Shown: positions 24,962 to 34,293 of the stretch, one piece after another
How positions within the stretch are numbered: position 1 is the stretch's first letter
Layout: every line of letters begins with the position of its first letter
NCBI RefSeq assembly: GCF_907164915.1
Contig: NC_061867.1
Coordinates: 21,189,202 to 21,253,201 of the forward strand
DNA length: 64,000 nucleotides
Reading direction: 5' to 3'
Origin: Impatiens glandulifera
Taxonomy: Eukaryota > Streptophyta > Magnoliopsida > Ericales > Balsaminaceae
Made by a program: the position numbers and the translations under genes
Notes under the pieces: generated by a model
What the model was told of the DNA's origin: nothing
Databases searched by the model: none
The model's input: only the letters and a program-made list of their open reading frames with translations

Positions 24962-25400
24962 CCTTGCAAGGGGATATTACTTTTTGGACCTCCTGAAACT
25001 GGGAAAACCCTTATTGCTAAGACACTTGCAACTGAAGCAGGCACAAGTTTTATCAACATAACTGCCTCAACTTTATTATCAGAGGTAACTAACTATTGAA
25101 TTTAATTTTTATTTTGTTTCTATGGATTTTCCATAATAGGAAGAAAACAACTACTGAACACTTGTGTTTACGAATGATGTTTGCAATGGTTTGGTGAAAG
25201 TGTCAAGATACTCAAAATTCTCTTAGCTAAAACAGTCCATGGAGGTATCAGGAAAATAACATGGCTAAAATTCTCTTGGCTTGTGTTTACGAATGATGAG
25301 GCATCCAACATGAACGAGCTTCGAAATGGAATGAAAAGTACGGTCAAGGCGAAAGGAGGAAGACATCATCTTTTGGCTTTGCTAATCAATCTGAATTACT
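24962..25400 (+). pseudogene. Captured fragment of an AAA+ ATPase (katanin/spastin/MSP1-like)
   Basis: Exon of 41 codons at 24962-25084 between a TTTTAG acceptor and a GTAACT donor: [20 protein letters not shown] then [20 protein letters not shown]. This is the Walker A region of the meiotic-clade AAA family, except that the usual GPPGTGKT reads GPPETGKT. After a short intron, QWFGESVKILKILLAKT (about 25181-25232) matches the following WFG(E/D)..K motif. Later codons are only loosely alike, and no Walker B (FVDE) is visible. It is truncated on both sides, so no ATPase is made. It was captured separately from bS21, being on the other strand. Confidence 0.75.
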
Positions 25401-25785
25401 AGCTTCTTCCTGATAGATAGCAAAATATAACACTCTTTTTTATTTATTAGTCTTTCTTTTAGTTGAATTAATTTTCTTTTGCAAGTAAAGATTGTTTAAT
25501 TTTTTAACTATGGGTTGATATATAACTCAAAATATTTTATTAATAATAATCAGCATTTGAAGAAACAAGAACATTGCTTGAATTAATTTGGCATACTAAT
25601 CTCCAATAAAACTCCAATCACTCTTTCCATAATTCATCTACAAGCCAAAGCCAAAATTACATGGATAAAATAAAAAGCCTTTTAGGGCTCATACATACAT
25701 TCTTACATACATAATACATAACAACAATGTCTTTCTGGGCTTTCCCAAAAAACAACAGTGTCTAGGGAAGGTTTTCAGGAACTTC
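25401..25785. other. Pack-MULE interior between the two captured genes
   Basis: No coding signal in about 385 bases. The end near 25757-25785, read on the minus strand, continues the bS21 C-terminal reading (E-V-P-E-N-L-P then stop) if the TGA at 25786-25788 was once TGG. Confidence 0.5.
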
Positions 25786-26883
25786 TCAGTTATCATCATC
25801 TCTTGTATCTTTTTGGGCTTTCGGGTTGGTACCGTTGCTGCCTTCTTGTCTTTTCTGTGTTGATGGACCCCTAAACATCGTTCGTCTGCACAATTATTAA
25901 GTAAGAAACATCATTCATTTAAATGACCATTTGCATTTCAATCATTAAAATATCCTCCAATAGATAGATGTGTGCACCAACATCAATCCGATATGAAAAA
26001 GAGATAAGAGTTTCAAAAGGGGCAAATCAAAAAATGAAATCCATTAGAAGTAATAGTGTTCTAAACAACTCTAATAAAGATTTTTTATTTCTAAATAGAA
26101 TTCTACATACAAACCTATTTTAGAGATCATTACACACTCAAGTCCATACTATAATAAAGTGATTTTTTTATTCCATTCCAAGGACGAACAATTGTTAGTG
26201 TCAATTGATAAACCAAGGTTTAAGCAAAATGGGGGCATTTCTATTGCAATTGCAAACAAGAAAAACAAAGAAGATTTGGATCTTAATGAGGAACCAACTA
26301 ACTATGTATGCATATTTTCCCATCCAATTTAGAGTAATTAATTAATCATATGAAAAAAAGGAAGATTAGAGAAGCTGAGAATGACTAAGTTAAGGATTTC
26401 TATCTCTAGTTTGGTTATCTCCAATCCCAGGCTATGAATTCTAAAAGAAGCTATCATATATAGTGTAGTTTCAGTTAGTTAGTTAGGATGAAAGAGAAAA
26501 GAGGCGAACAAAAACCACCAACCACCTTCGACGATTGCGCTTGGCGGCGGCGCGGGTCAGGTCCTGCGTTTAACTTCATCCTGCTTATTCTCAAAGAACC
26601 TTCTGTGTTTGCATTCCTGGATGATGTCGGCCCTCATGACCTCCCTCCTGAATCGATTCAACAGTTTTTCCTTTGGCTCGTTATCTTCCACAATCACCTG
26701 AACGTTGTAGGCCGACCGGAAAAACAAAGTGTTGGCGTAAGCCAGGGACGGGCATACCACCGACGACAACAGATCATCAGAGGATGAGCGGTGGTTCGCG
26801 ACAATTGAAAGAAGGCCGCCGCGTCTGTCCTTGGAGGAGATAGTTTCCTTGACGCACCCACGTGACGCAACCGCGTGACACAA
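25786..26883 (-). pseudogene. RPS21: Captured two-exon plastid ribosomal protein bS21 gene
   Basis: Minus strand. Exon 1 (26526-26883) has a Ser/Arg-rich leader, then FFRSAYNVQVIVEDNEPKEK, LLNRFRREVMRADIIQECKH and RRFFENKQDEVKRRT. The T is followed by a stop, but skipping two bases gives TRAAAKRNRR, the expected basic tail. Exon 1 ends at a GT donor (CGAAG before GTGGTT). After an intron of about 640 bp, exon 2 (25786-25885) begins after TTGTGCAG in the matching phase and reads RTMFRGPSTQKRQEG...DTRDDDN, then TGA where a Trp codon is likely ancestral. Plastid bS21 belongs to the 30S subunit. The gene was copied with its intron, so capture was from DNA. Frameshift and stop make it non-functional. 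The leader start overlaps element-derived GCGTCACGC sequence, so the natural start is missing. Confidence 0.85.
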
Positions 26884-27409
26884 CTAACTTAAAAGCCCAT
26901 CAACAGTCATATACAAATCAACCAACCAACCAACCTGCATTTAACGAATCAGGGCGAATCAATAACGTTCTATAAACGAAAACAACATAAACAATCATAT
27001 GTAAACGAAATCAACACAAAATATAAACGAATATAGTAGAAATTTTATCTTTGGCCGTCGTCGTTCGTCGTTGGAGCCGCAGTTCGCCGTTGGAGCTGCA
27101 GTTCGCCGTTGGAAGTTCTTCACCGCTCTACGCCATTGAATATAGTAGAATGTTGCCTCTTCCATTTATTCTTCGCCGATGAAAAGAAGAGAAAGTCTTC
27201 TCCGCCATTAGGGTTTACAATGAAGAAGACAAAGATGAGAGAGAAAATGAATCAAAAATGAAAAAAAAATTGATTTTATAAGGTTTCGTTTGCGTCACGC
27301 AAGGGTATAATTGTCATTAAAAAAAAGAGGGTCAATAGCGCTATTTAATTTATGCCCTCAGACTTTCCGTATTTAGGCCTATTATTAGGATCATTTCCTC
27401 AAATTTCCC

Positions 27410-27452
27410 CTCTAATTTAATTTTTTCTTCCTTGTCTCCTTTCTCTCTCTGA

Positions 27453-27532
<80 letters not shown>

Positions 27533-27744
27533 CAAATTTTGTATCTCTAATAATTATGTTATTTTATATTATTATAAATAATTTTTATACTTTTTTTAAT
27601 AAAATAAAAATTATATATATTTTAATTTTTTTAATAAATAAATATTTTAAAAACAAATATAAAAAATTCTCTCACCTAAAATCTCTATATATTAATTTCT
27701 CTATCTAATTAATTTATTTTATTATTTTCTCTCATCTTTATATA

Positions 27745-27777
<33 letters not shown>

Positions 27778-27970
27778 TAACTATTTAATATGATTCAATA
27801 AACTCACAATAAAATTTCAAAATTTCCAAAAGAATTAATTTATTAATTTTTATATATATATTCTTTCTCTTCTAATTAATTAAATTAATATTTTTAATCA
27901 TATATATATAAATATATATAATATTTTATCCTATATCTATAATATACCTTTCTTAATTAATTTTCATTTT

Positions 27971-28022
<52 letters not shown>

Positions 28023-28067
28023 TTGTATCTCTAATAAATAATTTATCTTTTTATTTTCTATTTCCTC

Positions 28068-28142
<75 letters not shown>

Positions 28143-28675
28143 CTCTTATTTTTATTTTTATTCATATATTTTTTTATAATAATTATTTATTAATATTAAT
28201 ATTATTTAAATTTATAATTTTATTAATTATTTTATAATCTATATATGAATAAATAATTAAATATATACGTAATAATTATATTAATTATTTAATAATCTAT
28301 ATAATAATATATCAATAAATAAATATATATATATATTATAATAATTATATTTATATTAATTAATTTTATTTTTTATAAATAAATATTTTAAATAATAATA
28401 TTAAACATTTCTCTCACCTAAAATATATATATATATATATATTAATTTTTCTACCTAATTAAATTTTCTTAATTATTTTCTTCAATATTTATATATAATA
28501 TAATATATTATAACGTTTAATATGATTTATTAAACTCGCAATATAATTACAAATTTCTCTTTCCTAATTTTTTTTTATCTTAGAGTATATAATATATATA
28601 TATATATATTATTTCTTCTAATTAATTACTTTTATTTTTTCTCTCATCATTATATATATATATATATATATATAT
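27410..28675. repeat. AT-rich low-complexity block, copy 2 (contains the empty site)
   Basis: Aligns with 1308-2088 plus 4462-4614. Long (AT)n at about 27450-27528, 27977-28015 and 28073-28138. The undisturbed GTTTAATA target of the fold-back element lies at about 28515-28522. It encodes only Ile-Tyr repeats. Confidence 0.85.
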
Positions 28676-29688
28676 CACTAAAAAAAATGTTTTATTAGCA
28701 ACACAAATTTACCAACAGTTGTAGACCGTCAGTGATATTCGACGGGTTTTGCGACGGTATTTATCACACAAACTACCATCCGTCACAAATCTTAATAAAT
28801 CAAGGAAACACAGTCACAAATAATAGATGCATGATTAGACATCGCAAAATTACTATAGTACATGTTCGAGATAAAATCCATAGAATGTTTAGCATCAAAA
28901 ATTTGATAATTTGACAAAAAAAACCGTAGAAAATAAATTGAAAATCTATAGCAATTTTTTGAGGTAACTTTTTCATCGCAAATGACGTCCCAAATGTCCG
29001 TATAAACATTTAGATGTCGCAAATTCTATAGAAAAATGTTAAAATTTAATTATTTTTTAATTAGACGCCAGAAATGATGATTACTTTGAGAAATTGGCAT
29101 GCAATCACCAAATCTCCTACACATTTCTTCAGCGTCTCTCTACCATATGTTTGATTACATTTGAAATGAACATTAATTTCCGTTTCCTAATTTCTCGCTT
29201 TAATTTTTGTCTATGATGTGAATTGAATTTGCATAAAGATGGAATGTATGTTTATCTCTGTTTGAAAAGAAACAAATTCAAAAGATTTAGAGATTTCGCT
29301 CTACATTCTGTGGTACTTTTAAGAGCATCTCCAAGCATTATGGTGGTTAGGTCGAAGAATTGGTCAATACTTCAAGCTCGGCGATGAGAAAGTACTTATG
29401 CTTCTAATTTTAGGTCAGCGGAACATTCCCATCACCAACGTCTATCAATAACATCTCACATTTCAACAACATCATTAATTATAAGTTCTCTCAATAAGTA
29501 TTGTTGTTTGGCTTTGTGAGTGTTGAATTTCATTTCTAAAATTTGTTTTCGTACCAGTATGATGTGAATTGTGGACTACAACATAAGGTCATTGAGTAGA
29601 ATTGTACACCGCGGATGATTGCACGTCACGACATGTATGTGAGAAGTAAGAACATGTATGTGAAGTAGTGGCTACTTAAAGCTATAAG
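28676..29688. mobile_element. CACTA element, left part only (copy 2)
   Basis: Starts CACTAAAAAAAATG and follows 4615-5634 closely, with a 10-bp difference near 28720 and small indels. Similarity stops abruptly after CTTAAAGCTATAAG, so the right half and terminus are missing here. Confidence 0.75.
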
Positions 29689-29950
29689 CCGACTCCCGAC
29701 GATCGCCAAGCCCCGGAAACGCTGAGCCTGACGTTCGCCCAGCATTATTGAGGTTAGTTCGACTACTCCCCGATGATTTTACTATTTTTGCATGTTGAGT
29801 ATGAAGTTTTATGGTTTTAGGATTTTAGTTTAGGATTTAGGCTTTAGTTAGTTCTATTGTTTTGGTTTGAAATACTTTGATCCGAGAAATGTATAGTCTT
29901 TCCTTATACTGAATGGTTTGTGAACATTTTCACGTGTTAATTGAAATGCG
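29689..29950 (+). other. Non-AT-rich segment after the duplication breakpoint, unassigned
   Basis: Starts CCGACTCCCGACGATCGCC and runs into TTTAGG-type sequence resembling the 5' exon and intron style of the fold-back element's arm (about 2470-2620). It may be a captured 5' UTR. No ORF is supported. Confidence 0.3.
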
Positions 29951-30122
29951 TGGTACGCAATTGAGTGGATCGTGGGGTGGTGCGTGGGAGTAGTGCGTGG
30001 TGCGTGGGGCGGGGGGCGGGGGGCGTGGGTGTGGTGCGTGGAGCGTGAACTTAGGCGTGGGTGGGGCGTGGCTTGGGCGTGGCTTGGGCGTGGCTTGGGT
30101 GTGGCTTGGGTGTGGGTGGAGA
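29951..30122 (+). repeat. GC-rich GCGTGG/GGCTTGGGCGT minisatellite with G-quadruplex potential
   Basis: Repeats of GGTGCGTGG and then 11-bp GGCTTGGGCGT/GGCTTGGGTGT. Near 30006-30030 the plus strand has four closely spaced G runs (GGGG-C-GGGGGG-C-GGGGGG-CGT-GGG). Apparent His/Pro-rich ORFs on the other strand are by-products. Confidence 0.8.
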
Positions 30123-30344
30123 ACATGAAAGAGATAGGATTTTGGATAAGAAGATGAGGATAGGATAGGATAGGATAGGAGAAAGTGAAAAAGGAGAAGG
30201 GTAAAAATGGAAAGAAAATTAAAAACTTGGGTTTTTTCTAATTTGGTCAAACATGGGTACCAAGATTAGTTTTTGAGAGACCACTTCTTGGTTTTTGGAA
30301 CAAACCCAGACATTACCCTAATAACCCTTTCCTCAAACAAGCTC
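30123..30344. other. Spacer, nothing assigned
   Basis: Contains GGATA repeats (GATAGGATAGGATAGGATAG near 30160) and otherwise unremarkable sequence. Confidence 0.5.
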
Positions 30345-30937
30345 TTAGAGTGATTACGTTAAAAATGATCGAGGTACAATCAACAAATATGCTTAATTTT
30401 GACGTAAATGTTAATAAACTATTCTCGGGAGTTACTTACAAATAACCTTTAGAGTGATCATATAAATATGATCGAGATACTATCAACAAATATGTTTTAT
30501 TTTGACGTGAATATTAATAAACTATTCACAAGATTTACTAACACATAACATTTAGAGTGATCACGTAAAAATGATCAGGATACTATCAACATATATGTTT
30601 GATTTTGATGTGAATGTTATTAAACTATTCACGGTAGTTACTAACAAGTAACGTTTAGAGTAATCACGTAAAAATGATTAGGTACTATAAACTGATAGGT
30701 TTGATTTTAACGTGAATATTAATAAACTATTCACGAGAGTTACTAACAAGTAACGTTTAAAGTGATCACATAAAAATGACCGAGGTACTATCAACAAATA
30801 TGTTTGGTTTTGACGTGAATATTAATAAACTATTGATTGAAGTTACTAACAAGTAACATTTATAGTGATCATATAAAAATGATCGAGGTACTATCAACAT
30901 ATATGTTTGATTTTGACGTGAATATTAATAAACTATT
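30345..30937 (+). repeat. 103-bp tandem repeat, about six units
   Basis: Units start TTTAGAGTGATCACGTAAAA near 30345, 30448, 30551, 30654, 30756 and 30859, and run through TTTGATTTTGACGTGAATAT to GAGTTACTAACAAGTAACG. They end directly at a copy of the LTR-A head. Confidence 0.85.
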
Positions 30938-31068
30938 TGTTAGAAAAATTAAGGAAGTTAATTTTTCAACCGGCCAAATTGTTAGAAAAATTAAGGAAGT
31001 TAATTTTTCAACCGGCCATACACTACAAGTTTTGAATATTTATTCTAAATAATCAAAAAGGGAGAAAT
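30938..31068 (+). repeat. Two extra copies of the LTR-A head and a polypurine-tract-like run
   Basis: TTGTTAGAAAAATTAAGGAA and the following TTTTTCAACCGGCCA occur twice (about 30936-30976 and 30977-31018), matching the first 40 bases of LTR A. AAAAAGGGAGAAA (31055-31067) lies immediately before the LTR, where a polypurine tract would sit in front of a 3' LTR. Confidence 0.7.
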
Positions 31069-32433
31069 TGTTAGAAAAATTAAGTAGATTAATTTTAACC
31101 GGCCAAAAAACTTAATCAATCTCAATCTTCCTGTGCAGGAACAGATCAAGCCGCATCATACCGACTAAAGTACATGTTCTAAATGATCCGGTCATACTCT
31201 ATGAAATCGGCTGAACTCCCTCAACCGTATCGGCTAGTAAAAGTATCATCATCCGGCTTACTCATTCTTTATTGAAGATCATAAAAGCTCAAAGAAAAAC
31301 TTTTGAAAAGTGATGAATCTGAGAAGATGACGTAATATGATGATATAACCCTCAATCGGATCGGCTAGTAAAAGTATCTTCATCCGGCTGACTCATTCTT
31401 TATTGAAGATCATAAAAGCTCAACGGAAAACTTTTGAAAAGTGATGAATCTGAGATGATGACGTAATATGATGATATAAAGATTTCTAGGAAATATACAA
31501 GAAGAAAAGATTCGGATCAGAAGCATGCAACGAAAACAATGATGAACTGTTTATCTAACTCTACAATCAACATCAGATTCAGGCTGCATACTTGGTGCAT
31601 GTGTGCCATGTATCCAAAATGCAAACTGGCCTAAATGCATGACAGCCAAATGTCCAATATAACAAAGCGTGCACGCAATCACTTGAACCTGATCGGCGTG
31701 GCTTCAGATGACCAATCCGGAGGAGAGAGAAAATTATGACCGTTGTCATATTTTCCATATAAATAGAAGCTCACGGTGCCGAAGAAAACAGTCACGCGTG
31801 AGATCACTACAAAAAAGCTCATACAAGAGAGAAGTAACAGCAACATGAGATCTTACGCACGAACTCGAATAGTGATTGAAATTCCCGAAAGTGTTTTAGT
31901 ATTGTGTGTGTATTTTACCATTGAGTAAAAAGTATTGTATTACATCATTGTGAGCGGTGTAACCGACGAGCAGTAAATAAGACTCGTTCGGATTGTGTGT
32001 TGTGGTTGTGTAATATTCCATAGTGAATATCCTTCTCATTGTTTGAGAAGAAGGGGTGACGTAGGAGATTAAACTCCGAACATCCATAAAATCCTGTCTC
32101 GTGTTCTTTACTTTCATATTCCGGCTTACTCACTCAAACTTAACCGAAACATCTAAACCGAACTGAAATAACTAATATCTTCCTAAACATAATCGGCTTT
32201 CTCCTTAAACCGATATCTCCTAAATGCCTTCCAAACCGAACTGTGTGTGTTGCTTCAAGCTGAAACAAACCACTTCCGCACTTGAACCCGGTTCAAGAGG
32301 TTTGTGACAGCTTGTGTAGTGTTAAGAGCGGTTCTAGTCTCTAACTGGACTATTACTAGTGTGTGTTGTGTTGTTAAGCGTTCTCCCTTAAAAGTCGGAC
32401 CCCGGTCCTCCAAGGGCGATCTCGATCCTAACA
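31069..32433 (+). repeat. LTR of element A
   Basis: 1365 bp, TGTTAG to CTAACA, followed two bases later by the primer binding site. Contains TATA-like CATATAAATAG (31756-31766) and a 131-bp internal tandem duplication (31218-31348 and 31349 to about 31480). Confidence 0.8.
31756..31766 (+). promoter_or_regulatory. TATA box of LTR A
   Basis: CATATAAATAG about 680 bp before the LTR end. The corresponding boxes in LTRs B and C read CCTATAAAAGG. Confidence 0.6.
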
Positions 32434-32435
32434 AG

Positions 32436-32447
32436 TGGTATCAGAGC
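32436..32447 (+). promoter_or_regulatory. Primer binding site, initiator-Met tRNA (element A)
   Basis: TGGTATCAGAGC, complementary to the 3' end of plant initiator Met tRNA, two bases after the LTR. Confidence 0.9.
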
Positions 32448-32479
32448 GAGGTTTCTTAACATTCAAGCAACCGAAGAAG

Positions 32480-34293
32480 ATGGGAAGCATGACCCACAAT
32501 GACAAGCCATCGATGCTAAACAGTGAAGCGTTTAGCGGCTGGAAGAAACAAATATACTTACATCTGATCACGTTGGACGATGAGATGAGAAAAGTTCTAA
32601 AGGAGGGACCGATAAAGATTAATAAGGAGATAGAAGCATGGACGACTGAAGATCGAAGAAGAAACAACCTGGACAACCATTGCATGAGACATATTTTCAA
32701 AGCCATGGACGACAACACTTTCAACAAAATCTCAGATTGTCAAAATGCAAAGAAAGCCTGGGAAACGATCATTCAGGTTCATGAGGGAAATTATAGAACT
32801 AAGGAGAACAAAATCTTGGTGGCAACCCAAAAATATGATTACATCAAGATGAAACCGGGAGAAAACATGAAATAATTTAGTGACCGGTTCACTAGTGTAG
32901 TCAACGAGCTACACACACTTGGAAAGAGATATGATAACCGGGAGATCATCATAAAAGATTTGAGATCTTTACCAAGTGCATGAGATATCAAAATCATGGT
33001 GATGAGGGAATCAAGCAACCTCGGATAGATGAAGTTGCACGACGTGTTTGAGGATCTGAAAGCTTACGAATTCGAGATAAAATCTCGGATCGAAGATGAA
33101 GCATCAACATCAACTCCCGTCAAAAGCGCTAACCAGATTAGTGAAGACGTGATGGCCATGCTAGCATAGAAATTTGGGAGATTCGTGAAGAAGAATCAAC
33201 CATCGAACAACAACTTCAACTATAACTATGCCGATAAATCAAATGTAAGATGTTTTAACTGTGATGGTTTTGGTCATTACAGGCCAGAATGCAGAAAACT
33301 GAGGAGAGATGACCGGAAACCGGGAAACAACTACCAAGGAAACAACTATCAAGGAAACAACTATCAAAGAAATGATTACCAACGAAATGACAACCAAGGA
33401 AACAACTATCAAAGGAACAACAATCAACAAACCGGTATAGGGAGTGAAATCTAGAAGGCACTCATTGCATCTGATGGTGGAAGCGATTGGGCTAACTCCG
33501 ATACCGAAAACGAAGAAGAAAGAATTACATGCTTTATGGAACATGAAGAAGAGGTATTTGATTTCGCATCTGATGAATTTACTAAAGAAGATTTAGTTAC
33601 TGCACTCAACGACATGATCGCTGAGTTCAGAAACTTGTCTACTTATATACCGACTCGGTCAAACTATGAAACCGAAGAGTCAAGTGGTACCGCTGGCGAG
33701 CCATGCGAAACCACGGTATATGAACCGGTCGGACTATCCTTAGAGAATGAGAAGCTCAAGAAGACAGTTCAACCGGTAACTGAAGAAGATGAAAAACTAG
33801 ATATATTACGGCTGCTTGGGAAAGATCCTGTGAAGCCATAAATCAAATGTGTAACTATAAAAGACATCCTAAATGCAAATACGGTCTCGGTTACAAAAAC
33901 GACATATCCTCCAACAAGACCTCTCCAAACGGGATAAAACTCACAAAAGACAATCTTTCTTTCGTAAGATTTGTCAAGAGCTCTTCAACCGACACTGAGG
34001 CAGAACATGATTTAAAACTGGAAAAAGAATTAAAATATATAGGTCCAAGCGACTCGGAGAAATGGCTTCATCCTGAGAGAAGGAAAGCCAACCGGTCAGT
34101 AAACAGACAAACCGACACACATTCAAAAAGAACTAATACACCACCACAATCACGACAACATAAGGTACTATTCCGCAGACAAGAAATTGTCAAGCCGGGT
34201 ACCGGAAAATCGATTAAAACTATCACCGGGAAAGTGATCCGACTTATTAAAGTCTGGATCTCAAAGGGACTAATCAACCACGGACCCAACTGA
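32480..34293 (+). pseudogene. Element A gag polyprotein, nonsense-riddled
   Basis: Starts ATG (MGSMTHNDKPSMLNSEAF), with the copia UBN2-type gag domain (GWKKQIYLHLITLDDEM) and a CCHC zinc knuckle CFNCDGFGHYRPEC near 33260. After the knuckle come Asn/Gln-rich NNYQGNNYQ repeats, then an acidic and later a basic tail ending in HGPN at the TGA (34291-34293). In-frame stops at 32873, about 32980, 33027, 33167, 33451 and 33839 break it; several equal CAG-to-TAG or TGG-to-TGA changes against B and C. gag forms the particle shell and binds RNA. Pol is in the +1 frame at the stop. Confidence 0.85.

Larger units (their letters stand above)
24358..27409. mobile_element. Complete Pack-MULE carrying two captured host genes
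   Basis: Ends are GGGAAATTTGATG and its imperfect reverse complement. TIRs of about 110-130 bp share AATAGCGCTA/T, GACCCTCTTTTTTT and GCGTCACGCA segments, with about 80% identity by eye. A 7-8 bp target duplication flanks them. These are Mutator-type features. The interior has no transposase but holds an AAA-ATPase piece (plus strand) and a two-exon plastid bS21 gene (minus strand). The right 1.32 kb is duplicated at 1-1307. Confidence 0.85.

Noticed and set aside
26206..26345. Plus-strand open stretch with KQNGGISIAIANKKNKEDLD, also in copy 1 (about 115-250)
   Set aside because: Lies within the intron of the captured bS21 gene, is short, and is kept in copy 1 only because the region is duplicated; no independent evidence of coding.
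27350..27535. Ile-Tyr repeat ORF
   Set aside because: Simple translation of (AT)n.
29854..30250. His/Pro/Thr-rich minus-strand ORFs and a Gly/Trp/Val-rich plus-strand ORF
   Set aside because: By-products of the GC-rich minisatellite; no conserved domain or start context.
32428..32727. Minus-strand ORFs antisense to gag and pol throughout 32-64 kb
   Set aside because: Shadows of the plus-strand coding frames; no antisense promoter or domain evidence.
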